Assembly: GCA_024138015.1 (NCBI GenBank)
Contig: JAMXBB010000004.1
Coordinates: forward strand, 11,785,300 to 11,849,299
Source of the DNA: Lumnitzera littorea
Lineage: Eukaryota; Streptophyta; Magnoliopsida; Myrtales; Combretaceae
Length of the DNA stretch: 64,000 nt
Direction of reading: 5' to 3'
This document shows positions 1 through 11,588 of this stretch, piece after piece (the first letter of the stretch is position 1; each line of letters starts with the position of its first letter). The translations under genes and the position numbers were made by a program. Under the pieces are notes generated by a model. That model ran no database searches. It was not told the origin of the DNA and worked only from the letters and a program-made list of their open reading frames with translations.

Positions 1-113
1 AATTTAGAAACTATTCTCAATTTCTCACTTGGAGAATGCCCCAATTGAAAATGCCACAAATTACAATGCTTATTTTTAACTAAGCTACTAATCAGAGAAC
101 AACTTATACTATC

Positions 114-1535
114 CTAACTCTTAAAAATTCCTGTTGAAAAACAGTAAAGTCTGCTATCCACCTCAGCATATCCAATCACCTTGTAATGCTTCATTTCTTG
201 TATTAAACATTCTCTAGGAGTAAAAACAAGTCGACAATTAAGTTGAGTAGTTAGCTTATTGACCGACACCAAGTTAAACTGAAAGCTAGGAACACATAAC
301 ATTCCATCAAGTGTTAACTAATTACTTAGCTTCACTGTACCAATGTGTGTGACTTACACTTGATGATTATTTAGTAGTCGTACGTTCATATCAGAAACAG
401 GTTTAAAAGAAGAGAGGTTGTCTAAAGAACAAGTAACATGATCACTAACCCCAATATCTACAAGCTAACTATGTTTGAAACAAGAATTAACAAAAGAATA
501 ACAAGTACCTTCAAAAGATTGAGCAACTTGTGTAGACGATTGAGCCTTTGTTGAATCAATGTGCTTTGACTTATCCTTCTCAAGCAAATAGATAAGTTTG
601 TAATATTGGTCCTTTGTGAAGTGGAAAGGACCCCTTACCTCATTCACCTGGATAGATTCTACTTGATTTATCTTCTTTGAACCATCGACTCTTGAATAAG
701 ATCTAACTTTAAAACTTGATGGAAAACCATTCTTCTTATAACACTTATCAGCTATGTAACCATTCATGCCACAAAAAGAATAGATAGGTCTTTTTGAATT
801 ACTATGAGGAAACCTCCTTTGTGTTCTTGATCTAGTAACAAAGGCACTCGAATCATTGAATCCTTTTTGAACATTAGATAACAACTGTCTCTCTTATTGA
901 GTCACTAATGAGAAAGCTTTATTAACATCAGGCAATGGATCCATCAGTAGAATTTGTGTCTTAATTAAAGCAAAAGAATCATTTAGTCCTTTAATGAATT
1001 GAATTACTTGATCAAAATTTTGATATGTCTTTATTGTATTTATAACAATACAAGCATCATGTCCTTTACAAGTCAAAAAAAGTCTCAAAATTGACAGTTC
1101 ATCCCACTTAAGCTTTGTATAATATTCAGTAATACTAAGTAATCCTTAACACATATTATAGATTTCTTCTTGTAGATTAGAAATTCTTAAGGAATCTCCT
1201 TGAGAAAACTAATCGTGTAAATCCTTCCAAACATCATATGCATTTTCTATCCAAATTATGCTTTGTGCTATAGATTTGGATAAAGAGTTTACTAACCACA
1301 AAAGCACCATTGTATTGCATTTCTTTTAGGCTGAATATAATTCTTCACTCTTATTTGGTTGTTTGATGGATTTGTCCACAAACTTAAGCTTATTCGACAA
1401 CAAAGCTACTTGCATAGCTCGACTCCATGAATGATAATTTGCTCTGGTTAAGATCGTTGACATTAGTATAAGAGAAGGATTCTCATTCTAATGCAAGTAG
1501 TATGGATTGGAGAGTTGTTCGAACTCCTTTGCCAT
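114..1535 (-). pseudogene. copia gag and start of pol, pseudogene
   Basis: The gag ATG is at 1535. One reading frame can be followed through several stops. It shows the UBN2/retrotransposon gag segment (about 1420-894, including the stretch DVNKAFSLVTQ), a CCHC zinc knuckle near 770-730 (CGMNGYIADKC, with the first Cys of the knuckle replaced), the protease region around 440-470 where the usual catalytic DSGA has become DIGVSDH, and the GAG-pre-integrase segment at 302-114 (LCVPSFQFNLVSVNKLT). The nearby frames end at 894, 465 and 114. The changed Asp-Ser-Gly and the stops show the gene is dead. Gag forms the particle and pol would supply protease, integrase, RT and RNase H. Confidence 0.85.
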
Positions 1536-1554
1536 AGTGATCTTCAATAGATAG

Positions 1555-1566
1555 GCTTTGATACCA
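1555..1566 (-). other. copia primer binding site (tRNA-Met type)
   Basis: The minus strand reads TGGTATCAAAGC about 20 bases upstream of the gag ATG. This is one base off the usual plant copia primer site TGGTATCAGAGC, which pairs with the 3' end of initiator tRNA-Met. It sets the LTR/internal boundary and the orientation of the element. Confidence 0.75.
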
Positions 1567-1841
1567 TAAAAGAAAAGGAAATGAAAAATACTAAGAACAA
1601 CGGTTGTGTTTATTAATGGTGTTGCTTTAGTAGTAGTGCCCCGAAGGGAAAACTAGAAAGCAACTTGTTATGGAAAAATGTAATGGATTCAGTTAATTAG
1701 TTCAGCTATTTTTACAAGTATTTATAGAGCTCTTGCTATAAATATCTATTAACTACTTGTAACTAACTAAACTATGTTGAATGAAACTAATTGAACTAAC
1801 TTCATAATAAACTAAACTTCATAATGGCTGACTAACTAACA

Positions 1842-2599
1842 ATGCTGACTTAGCTAACTAAAAATACTGACTTAATACAGCTACGCGTAGGGTTGGAATT
1901 GAGGGGTGAGAGTTTGGGGTGGGGTTTAATGTGAAACTATGGGCGAAAGGGAGAGATTTGCAAGGAGGGGGTTAAATTAATGGTGAAATAAGGGGGTAAG
2001 GTTCGTCATTAGAGAATTGTGATAGTGAGATTCAAATGAGAGTGAGAGAATTGAAATAGAAAGGGGAAAAAGAGTGGGGGTAAGAGGAATAGTGAGGGGG
2101 GTGGCGGCGAAAGGGTGGGGTGGTTAAGGTTAGGGTGAGGGTTATTCAAACGAGAGTGAGACAATTTTATGTTTTGTTTTTTTATTTACTCCGTGAGGGT
2201 TGGGCTCAGCTGATGTGGGCCCAAACAAAAAGTGATAGATTTGGGCTCCTATAGATGTACGAAGGCCCATACTAGAGTGATGTTCATAGGGATCTTCTGT
2301 AGAGAGAGGACGGACCCAATCTTATTCTTATTAAACTCCTATTTATCTGGGCTGGAGAGTCAAAACCACGTTTGAAGCAGTTTTTGAGGCCAATGCGGTA
2401 GGTGGACATGAATGTCTGTAAAAGACCTTTGATTTGATCCAGCCACGACTTAGTTAAAATCAAAATTAAAATTACAACGTAATCTAAACCTTACATAAAA
2501 TTTTACAAGGAAATATTACAATTACAATTACAATTATAACTTCACAACTGTCTTTATCAATTTAGGTTTGCCACATCATAGATTCTTATGAATTTTTGA
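1842..2599. other. intergenic, purine-rich on plus strand
   Basis: No gene is supported here. From about 1880 to 2160 the plus strand is unusually rich in G and A (runs such as GAGGGGTGAGAG, GGAGGGGG, GGTTAGGGTGAGGG) and poor in C. The remainder, to about 2600, is mixed sequence with a few short GGGCCC-like motifs. It may be the boundary or an insert between the copia element on the left and the family A element on the right, but I cannot assign it. Confidence 0.4.
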
Positions 2600-3041
2600 A
2601 AATTTTTTCATGTAATATAAAGGGTGGGTTCTAAAGGTTCTCAAGTTCTGCAACCACTACGGTTTTTCAAACCAACGATTTTGTGGTCGCATTTGAACTT
2701 GAGTGGGGTAGCCTGATCGACTCCGGAAGGTGGTTGCCCCACAACATCCGAAGCTTACACAATGGCCCCCCTCCTAAGGTCCTAAGACGGCCTGTTTTGA
2801 TCGTGTTTACTATGCATTTATGATACAAAAAACAAAGTAAAAGTAAAACCTCCTAAAATTCCCCCTTAAATAAACTGCCACAACAAAAAAAATGTTAGTA
2901 AAAAAAAAAAACAAATAAATAAAATAAACAAATACATCAAACAACATACCTAAGTTCTTTTTCTTTAAGTTTTTATTATTCCATTTTTTTTTTGAAAATA
3001 ATCCTATTTTCGGCAACTTCTAGTGGCTAGCCCTCTAGTCA

Positions 3042-3059
3042 TCCCTAGTGGAGTCGCCA
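3042..3059 (-). other. primer binding site, tRNA-Arg-like
   Basis: The minus strand reads TGGCGACTCCACTAGGGA right after the LTR end. This matches the general form of the primer site described for Ogre/Tat Ty3/gypsy elements (TGGCGACTC...GGGGA, tRNA-Arg). The plus-strand copy has a degraded version at about 41344-41370. Confidence 0.6.
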
Positions 3060-3816
3060 AACTGTTAAGTTTGATTTTTCGGTTTTTTGTTTATAATATT
3101 AATTTCTCATTTCTCAATTAATACTAAACCCTTACCCATTTAATATTAATCCTCGACTAAAGAAATTGAAAAATTTCAGTTTTTTATTAAAAATAATTTT
3201 TGAAGTCGCCACCCGACCGAAGTCGGGAAAAGAAAAAGAAACCGTAATCAATTGGGTGGATTGATTACGATTTAGCTACCGGTCTTTGATTTCAGTTTTA
3301 ACAAAGAACCAGAGAGTTCCGAATTCGGGGGCTAACCTATTAAACCCTAAGGGGTACTACTATTTATTTGTCAAAATTAGAGTTATTTTTCTAATTATAA
3401 TATTAAAAAAATAAAAAATAAAAATCAAAAGAAAAAAGAACCTAAGTTTCTATATATTTTATCGTCGCCCCGAAGGTGTCTACGTATTCGCTAGTCGGGA
3501 TCAGACGATCGTAGTTTTTTTAAAAAAATTTTTAGTGGGTTGGTTCTTTTTATAAAAAATGATTGATTGAATTTGCGTTTTTATTAACTATTTTATTTTT
3601 ATTAAGAAAAATCCCTAGAAGCCTAATTTTTATTCCTAATTATAAAAAAAAAACTTATAAACCTAATTTTTGAAAAGCACCAAATTAAAATTTTTATTTA
3701 AAAATAACTAAGTGATGATTTTTTTATTTTCAAGAAAAACCCTAAAGATTTTATGAAATATGCAATATTCTACATGATAAAACTTTTATATAGAAAAGAT
3801 GTTTAAAACATTAAAA

Positions 3817-3841
3817 AAGAAAGAAAGAAAGAAAGAAAGAA
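3817..3841. repeat. (GAAA)n microsatellite
   Basis: Six perfect AAAG/GAAA units followed by poly-A, directly left of the 20-bp array inside the family A LTR. Confidence 0.85.
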
Positions 3842-3844
3842 AAA

Positions 3845-4085
3845 AAAAATTTCCTAATCATAGAAAAGATGTCTAAATCATAGAAAAGATGTCTAAACTA
3901 TGAAAAAGATTTTTAAACCATAAAAAAAAATCTAAATTATAGAAGAAATGTCTGAATCATAGAAAAGATGTCTGAATCATAAAAAAGAAACCTAAACTAT
4001 GGAAACGATATCTAAACTATGGAAAAGATATCTAAACTATGAAAAACTATGGAAAAAATGTCTAACCATAGAAAAGAAGCCAATT
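3845..4085. repeat. 20-bp tandem array inside family A LTR
   Basis: About twelve imperfect units of roughly 20 bases with the consensus ATCATAGAAAAGATGTCTAA / ACTATGGAAAAGATATCTAA. The inverted counterpart lies in the plus-strand copy at about 40320-40540. The array is therefore an old part of the LTR and not a local slippage event. It has no spacers of the kind a CRISPR array would show. Confidence 0.8.
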
Positions 4086-4859
4086 AAAGATTTTTTTTTA
4101 TTTTATCAATATCAAAATGATTTCTTAATTTAGAAAAATTACATATTTTATCGTCGCCCCGAAGGTGTCTACGTAGGGATCAGACGATCGTAGTTCTTTC
4201 CAAAAAAAAACTTTAGTGTGTTGATTTATTTTAATTTTGAAAACCGTTCAAGTTTATGTTTTAATTTATTCGGTTTATGAAAAAAAATCTAGAGGGGTCC
4301 TAACTCTTGAGTGTTATTGTTTTATAAAAAAAACTTCGCTAAAAGTCCTAAAATTTTGAAAAATTCATTGACTTTGTTTCTAAAAAAACGAGTTTTCTAA
4401 GTGGGGATTCCTAGAAATATAATACTAAGGAAAACATCTAAGTTAAAATGTATATCTATATTATTGTTACATAACCACCTAAAATATAATATTCTTAACC
4501 TAAAATATTTACATATATGCTATGTTACAGGACTAAAAATCCAAATAATAATAATATACTATAACAATAATAAATGAATAATTAATTAAATAGTAAAAAT
4601 CTGATGAAGATCGAACCTGATGTTATTTGGGCAGTAACTATGCGTTTGGTTAGCAATAGCAGATTTGGGTTGGCGAGACGAAGCTAATAGGCAGCGACGC
4701 GTAGCGGTCATTAGAGTTCAAGGTGTGTCTGTCGTCATGGACGTTGCTGCTGCTGTTCGTGTGCGAGCAGATGTTGGAGATGCTGGAATGATCGTGGATT
4801 GCTGCGTGGAATTTGTGGACCGCTGCGTGGAGTAAAGGAACAATGGAGTTGTCGTCGCT

Positions 4860-5043
4860 GCTTCGTGGCCGATCGTAGATGGGGATTTGGATCACGTTGC
4901 TCCTGACGATCGGTGGAATTTAGATGTCGTCTTGCTTTCCTAACAATCAGTGCTTTGTGGCCGATCGTGGATGGGGATTTGGATCACGTTGCTCCTGACG
5001 ATTGGTGGAATTCAGATGTCGTTTTGCTTTCCTAACAATCAGT
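4860..5043. repeat. 92-bp tandem duplication in LTR
   Basis: Two adjacent units, starting near 4860 and 4952, each run from GCTT(C/T)GTGGCCGATCGT to CTTTCCTAACAATCAGT. Only a handful of bases differ between them, so the duplication is much younger than the LTR around it. Confidence 0.85.
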
Positions 5044-5617
5044 GCTCTGCTTTCGGATGAAGCCAATCCTTTTTATATATATTTTTTTTATGAAGCTCAT
5101 TATCCCCCTTCACGTTGTGGTTTCTTTCTTTTTATAAAGTCCAAATCAAATCTTAATATATCTGATTAAACTAGATTCATATCTGATTTACTTAGACTCA
5201 TACGACTTGATTAAATATGAATCTTTTGCAAAGATAGAAAAATAAAGATATTGGTGCCTATTGAAACTCAAACCCGTGACCTCCAATTAAATCCACTCAA
5301 ATACTCCACTGCTTATCCGTTAGACCATTGACCTGTTTCTTATCATTCATTACCATTAAATTATATTTAAACTATCCGAATCCCTAAATTAAAATTTTTA
5401 ACTAAACTAAAATTAACATTAACATTAAACTAATTATTCCTAATATAAATTATTTCCTAAAAATCTACGAAATCTTTATAATTTTTCCTTTTCTTATTTT
5501 TTTGGTATTTTCATTATTTGTTAATTTTTATTATTTTTCATTTTTTTGAATTAGGACTTTTTTTTTTGTAAAAATAAAAATTAAGACTTATGGAGGGGCA
5601 AAAATTAGGTGTCTACA

Positions 5618-7150
5618 ATGCTAATAAAATATTTATACTTCATTTGTAAAATAAAATTTAATTTATTTAATGCGTACATAAAATAATAGTTTTAGGACTA
5701 TAAAATTGGAACCTTAAATTAAACTTCTATTTTATAGGGTATACCTTAGAATAAGTCTGAAATTACTTGAAGTTTAATAAATTGAGAAATTTTCTACTAA
5801 AGCGCTATTTTCATTGACACAACTTAAATTATTTTACTACTTTATTAATTATTATATTAACTTAACTGGGGTGTTTCAATGACATTTGTTTTTTTTGCAT
5901 GTATTAAACTTTTTTTTCCCACGATAACTAATAACATTAAATTCATTAATTAAAATCATATCTAACTAAATAAATTCTCTTGAATTACTATTTTCTATAA
6001 GTAATACCAAAAAAAATAATTACATTATTTATATGACTTGATTTGGTAAACTTTTTACAAAATTTTACGAAAATGAATGTGAATTATTAAATAATTTATA
6101 TTCAAAATTATATTCCTTTTTTCCTTTTTAGTGTTACTAATGTAACAATAATATAGAGTGGCTATGAATAGAAATAGTACAATACTTATATTTATGTTGA
6201 GTTGCTCTTTTTACTTAACTTGTAAATCTATTTTTTTATAAAAACAAAACTTGCATAAGTTTTATAGATTAATGTAATTTTTTTTTATAAATTAGTAGTT
6301 AATTTTCATTTAATATGCACAAAACTTACGTTTTATATGTATAATAAAAACGTAAAAAGTTAGTTCTTTTAATTTCTTATGAAGTGTATCTATTACTCTT
6401 AGATTTTTTTAAATGAATTTTTCCATCCTATTAAGTTTTAGGAATTATTGTAGGTCAAATCATTAATAAGATCTTTATATATATATATATGCAATATAAT
6501 TATGATGGTAAGCAAATATTCTCCTATCGATAGTTCTAATATTGACTTATTAAAGTAAGTTCACCTCCCTTAATTTATGATCTTGGATTCATCCCAATTA
6601 TTGACTATTGACCCCTATGCAATATCCCATTGGATTTATTTTCATTGCATATATGTGATAAACAATTATAATTAAATTATACATAAAAACAACTGGCCAT
6701 GGTGATGATGATAATCTAGTGGGTGAAGAGATCCATTGTTGTATATAGGAGTTATGGTGAAAAATACATATTCATATAGTTAGGAATATGATGATTCTTG
6801 GAATAAAAATGTTATCTTACATTAAGTTATGCGATAATGTTATTAGTGGAGGTAGCCAAGTAATTTTATTTCTGAAGGTTATTTATTTACTACCAAATTA
6901 TATATTTATTATAACGGTTGGGGAGCAAAAATTGAATCTCATTCATACCTATTATAAGATTCTATTGGAAAAGAGTAAAGTGATTGGACTTTGTGCAAGT
7001 ACATCGTTGGCTTGTAAGAGAGAACATGGTGAAGGGAATTAGGGTATTATCGACGTGATTACCTCGATACTTAAGTCAATGGTTAGTTGTAGGGAGATAA
7101 AGTGCTTAAAGTAGACTGAGTGCGTAAAGGAGTTAAGGTGAGTTACTGTC
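5618..7150. other. AT-rich intergenic sequence
   Basis: Mostly A/T with short homopolymers and a (TA)n tract near 6479-6492. A short open frame at 6788-7042 (plus) has no recognisable domain and composition like its surroundings, so it is not called. The stretch after about 7000 may already belong to the family C repeat. Confidence 0.4.
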
Positions 7151-9757
7151 ATGACTTAAGGGATGGCCTAGTAGTAGCAGGTGTCGTATATTATACAAAG
7201 AATTGTAGATTAATTATCTTTTCAATCGACAATCCTTTATAAGACATATAAGGCTACTATTACAACTATCAAATCACAAGTTATGCAGGCATAAGTAATA
7301 CAATCACATAGCTATAATAACATGACTATCAAATTATAAATATCACATATATATACATTACATATACTAAGTCTGTTATATGCTAGATAGTAAATTAGTA
7401 ATACGTTGTATCACATAATAAGTTCTAAGATCTAATTATAGTAGTAGAAATATACTCTCATCTCTAATTTCCTGCTTACACCAACCAGTAGATGATCCAT
7501 TAACCTTAGGCATCTGTGGCTTAGATCAACGAATAGGTCCCCCTGCATAAGTAATCTATTGGGGTGTAAGCTAAATAACTTAGTGAGATATCTCTTAATC
7601 ATACTACAAATAAGTTATTCAACAATTAAGTTCAAACATATGAATGTATTCTCATACAGGATGCCAAATAAATATATGCAGGTGACTAGGTACTGCATCC
7701 ATCTTAAATTTAACGCCCTCTAAAATCAAGATTGGAGTATACGCAGCACCAGTTAGATTCGGGTATTATATCAGAACTTACTTTACTACGAAACTTTACG
7801 TTTTGCATTCAAATAAATAAATCTTTTTATTTTAATCAAAAACTAAGTTTTAAGTATAATTGTGAGTGAGCTCTCGTAGTTCACATTTACCTTTAAACGG
7901 AGGCCTCTAAAATTGATCCTTAGCCAAGCGGTTGGCACCTCTAACGTCTAGTAATCCCGTAGGTTAGGGTAAGATTATATCGTTTGTATGCATTGTACTT
8001 AAATATTATAATCAAAATTTAAAATTAACCTTCGTATGACTTTTCGCTATTTTTGTGTGATGTAACTGTTGAAATTAGTTATGTAATGCATAATTATGCA
8101 TGTTTCGAATTAGTTAGTCTAAGTCTAATATCATTAAGTTTGATTATTATGCAATCAATCAGAATCATAGGCAGATCAACTTCTATTGAAGTCACTATGT
8201 AGCAAACAATACGTTATCATATTTTAAAGAAATTTCATATCTAACAAACAATATCATATACATGTATAACCTAGCCCCATATACATATCCAATTATTAAT
8301 ATCAATAAATGTTCACTAACTATACATACAAACATATATGGAATCATTAGGATTTCTCACATAGCCATGGTCGATGTCAAGGATCATAGTAATATGTGGG
8401 CAGATTAGTTTCGATCTTAGGATTACTTGACATTTAGGAGATAAAAAAATAATAAGTGTTTGAGTTAAATAACTAAACTATTTATACATTTAGTATTAAC
8501 TACTTAAATTAACTATTTATTCATATGAAATGCTCGGTTAGAGTTTTTTCGTTAATCGCGGATAACTTTTTCAATTTAATTCTGATTTTTAAGAACTTAT
8601 TATCCATTTTTATTGTTTTCGGATGTATTTTCTCATAGCAAGGTCTATTTTAGACGTTGTAATCCGTATTTTTTATTATGATGTAAAAATATGGTGAATT
8701 TTACTATTTTGACTTAAATAATTATAATTTACTATTTTAAACTTTTCTTTACCTATTTATGAGTTAATAAATATCCAATGTTTATATTTTGTAATTTTCT
8801 TATTTTTGAGTTCATTTTATCATAGTTTTTGTATTTCACCATTTTTAAGCTTTAAAACTCATTTATTTTATTTTTGGCTATTTTAATAATTTCCTAATTA
8901 ATTAATTATTTTATTTTTATTTTTAATTACGATTTTTAATTAAAATTAATTATATGTAAACGTGGCAACATGGATATGTGCTATGTGTCATTTTTGAAAT
9001 TTGTATACTTTCAATATTTTTCCTATTTTGTATTTTTATGTAATATGTATATAATTATGTTTTATTAAATTTTGCAAATTAATTATTCTATTTTCTTTAA
9101 AACCCATGGCATATGTTTATGTATATATATTATCTTACTTTATTTATTAATTTATTATTATAATATATTATACATGTATTATTTAAGTATACCTATATAT
9201 TGGTATATATTATACTATTAATATACGTATTTTATATGTACATTATACTTATGTAATATAATAATATGATTCTAAATATACTACATATACTATACGTATG
9301 TATATGCATACGATATATATATATACTTACATTTTTATATTTTATACATATATACTTATATGGCCATATTTACATATATATATATATCTATTGAAAATAC
9401 TTAATATACATAATATAATGTACAAATATATATGCATATACAATCATGTATATATATATCTATACAATGAAAATACATAATAGAAATACTATTGTATACA
9501 CATATATATATGTACTGAACATATACCATATTATACATATACTATACTATATTAGTATTTTTGTACTTTATACATACATAAATATATATATATATTTTCG
9601 GTGACATGATTGTACATGTATATACGTAATGAAAATTATACAAACATAAATATACATATATTATACACGCATATCTATATATACACACATAGTCTTTTAT
9701 GCTACATATTGTATAATTAATATAACATGTATGTATACATGAACATACTTTAGTATT

Positions 9758-9795
<38 letters not shown>

Positions 9796-10809
9796 AGGAA
9801 ATACAAACCTTACATATATTTCTATTACATGACCCTATATCATATATAAATTCTACAAAATACATGTATGTAAAAGTATACATCAAGATGATTAATAAAA
9901 ATAAATATATTACACATACTCCTTATCTATTTTTCCTTAGCAAAATTGGATGAATAAAAGATGACAAGGCTCCTTCTTTAATTGTTGTCATGAAATCAAA
10001 GGAAAATTGGAAAAGAAAGGAGATGTTTCACGGTTGAAAAAGGAAATAAGGAGTAGTATTGTTTGTGTTTTTATGTTAGGAAAAGATGTATGTTTACTTC
10101 TTGTTCTAGTTGTGATGCATCAAGGGAAAAAAATAGCAAATGCTGTGATTAAGAAAAGAAATAAAAGGAGAAGAGAACTAAGATAAGACATTCTCATTAA
10201 TTGACAAGACAAAACCCTTATCCCTTAGATTTGTTTTGTGCAAATAAGTATCACATGGTGAAAATGAACTCACACATCATCAGTTGAAATATTTTGGAAG
10301 TGGGAATGTAGCAAAAAAATCTAGAGAAGAAGAGAAAAAGGAAAAAAAAAAAAAATAAGAAAGAAAAATTAAGAATTTCCAAATATAAATCATAAAATAA
10401 TAATTGAAATTTATTAATTAAATTGTTACCTGTTATATTTATAATATTTAAAAGTTATCTTGACGTGTTCATTAACAATTTTATGCAATTAGGCGTATTA
10501 GTTGATAATTGTATTCGATTAAGGTTTTATTACTACTGGATAAATTTATTCGATGTTATAAGCTTAAAGTTATAGTTTTAGGGTTTTTATTAAGTTCAAG
10601 TTTAAGTTCAATCTTGGTTTTTATGCGTATATAGAGTTTAGGGTTTTTGTACGCGATTGAGGTTTTGATCGAAATTTTAGGGTTTTTATTACCTATAATA
10701 TATTCAATTTCATAATTTAATAAAATTTTTATCATACTTAATCTTATTGACTTGTGAGATTATCTTGAGCATACGAATCGACTTTATGGTTTAGATCGAT
10801 AACTTTACA
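7150..10809 (-). repeat. Family C LTR-like repeat, copy 1 (inverted)
   Basis: Read on the minus strand from 10809 (TGTAAAGTTATCG), this matches the plus-strand sequence from 58505 on. The order of shared blocks is kept: TATTATA(A/G)GTAATAAAAACCCT near 10690/58630, a block near 10490-10560/58790-58860, an AT microsatellite core (9120-9880 versus 59460-60130), the block near 8350-8440/60370-60450, a GC-richer block near 7880/60850, and the 'GAGGG(T/C)GTTAAAT' block near 7715/61130. It starts with TG, as LTRs do. No coding domain is seen. The outer end near 7150 is uncertain. It is probably a solo LTR or a non-autonomous element. Confidence 0.5.
9120..9880. repeat. AT/TA-rich microsatellite core
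   Basis: Dense TATATA, TACATA and CATATA tracts, including a long (AT)n near 9760-9790. Open frames at 9298-9480 (plus) and 9886-9542 (minus) are only the translation of these repeats (Tyr/Ile/His-rich) and are not genes. The same kind of core sits at the same relative place in family C copy 2. Confidence 0.85.
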
Positions 10810-11271
10810 GGGTTTATAGTTACCATTGAGGTGCCTATGCTATTTATAAAGGAGGGCCATTGTGAAATTAAGAGCATGTTTAACACGTTGGCACATCCAT
10901 AGAATTTATGTAATGGGATTATACAAGTTGGAGTGTTCTGATATTGTAGGGATATGATTGTTCAGTAGGTCTTAGACCCTTATTTACTTGTATTGTAACC
11001 GTTATGATTGCCTTGAAGCTAATGCAGTCGTCAGTGGGTAGTAGATCTTTGTTTAGAGACTCTTCAGCTAGGTTGGTTGCTAAGCAAATTAGATCAGACA
11101 CTAGTGGATCACATTGATTTTAGGCTTATTTAGATTAGCCCAAGGCTTAAACGAGTTAGCGTAGACCTAAGAAACTTATATCCAAAATCTCTTATCAATA
11201 ATACCATTAGGAGAATAATATTTATATCATTAGATTGTAACAATATTGACTTATTAGCTAAATTTAATGGA
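10810..11271. other. intergenic, nothing recognised
   Basis: Two short minus-strand frames (11101-10919 and 11342-11130) carry no domain I know and are not called. Confidence 0.4.
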
Positions 11272-11588
11272 TAAATTTTAGGGAAAAATGTATAAAACTC
11301 CTCTAAACTTTTATAAATTAACAAATAACCCTCATAACCCATTTAAACTTTAATTTTGGTATGTTAATATTCCTAAATTTTGATTTTTTTGTGTAAATAT
11401 CCCTTAAACTTTGATTTTGGTGTGTAAATACTTCCTAATTAAAGGGCTTATTCTGAACTTAGGAGGTTATTTACTAATTTATGAAAGTTTATACAGATCA
11501 AAAATTATACTTTGAAAGTTTAGGGGAGACAATCCGTATTTGAATAAAAGTTTAAGGGTGTTTTATGCAATTTTGTCTAAATTTTAAG
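11272..11588. mobile_element. Foldback MITE-like element
   Basis: The two ends form a long imperfect inverted repeat. The left end reads TTTAGGGAAAAATGTATAAAAC and continues with CTCTAAACTTTTATAAATTA. The right end, on the other strand, reads TTTAGACAAAATTGCATAAAAC and continues with CCTTAAACTTTTATTCAAAT. The middle holds repeats of the type TAAATATCCCTTAAACTTTGATTTTGGTGTG. Size (about 320 bp), AT content and lack of coding fit a miniature inverted-repeat element. I could not identify a clear target-site duplication, so the superfamily is open. Confidence 0.6.

Larger units (their letters stand above)
1..1841 (-). mobile_element. Ty1/copia retrotransposon, 5' half, decayed
   Basis: Read on the minus strand, the order is LTR (about 1841 down to 1582), a tRNA-Met type primer site, gag, a zinc knuckle and the start of pol. 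The rest of pol and the 3' LTR lie beyond the left edge of the window. The LTR begins TGTTAGTTAGTCAGCC and has a TATA-like stretch on the minus strand near 1717-1725. Its inner end is ambiguous (about 1567-1582). Stop codons interrupt every domain, so the element cannot move by itself. Family assignment rests on the domain order and the primer site. Confidence 0.85.
2600..5617 (-). mobile_element. Family A large-LTR retroelement (Tat/Ogre-type primer site): LTR plus leader
   Basis: On the minus strand an LTR starts TGTAGACACC at 5617 and ends ...TTAACA near 3063. A primer site and about 450 bases of leader follow. The leader matches, in inverted orientation, the leader of the second copy at 41344-41760 (shared stretches include GATGTTGTGGGGCAAC and CTACCCCACTCAAGTT). 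No gag-pol and no second LTR are seen, so this is a truncated or recombined copy. The primer site resembles the tRNA-Arg type known in Tat/Ogre Ty3/gypsy elements. With no coding part visible, the lineage is an inference. Confidence 0.65.
3063..5617 (-). repeat. LTR of family A, about 2.55 kb
   Basis: The ends are TGTAGACACC... and ...TTAACA, directly followed by the primer site. The LTR contains a 20-bp tandem array (3845-4085), a 50-bp segment present twice on either side of that array (about 3464-3519 and 4149-4197, sharing TCGTCGCCCCGAAGGTGTCT), and a 92-bp tandem duplication (4860-5043). An open frame at 4895-4650 (minus) lies inside the LTR, matches nothing I know, and is not called as a gene. 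Confidence 0.65.

Noticed and set aside
3845..4085. CRISPR-like periodic repeat
   Set aside because: The 20-bp units are contiguous, with no unique spacers, and lie in a plant LTR.
4650..4895. 81-residue minus-strand frame rich in His and Ser
   Set aside because: It lies inside the family A LTR, has no known domain, and overlaps the start of a tandem duplication.
7905..7965. tRNA-like phrase (TTAGCCAAGCGGTTGG ...)
   Set aside because: No acceptor stem or T-arm could be paired, and the same block is a diverged part of the family C repeat at about 60850.
9298..9886. Open frames on both strands (9298-9480 plus, 9886-9542 minus)
   Set aside because: They translate TATA/CATA microsatellite into Tyr, Ile, His and Cys runs. 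Composition alone explains them.
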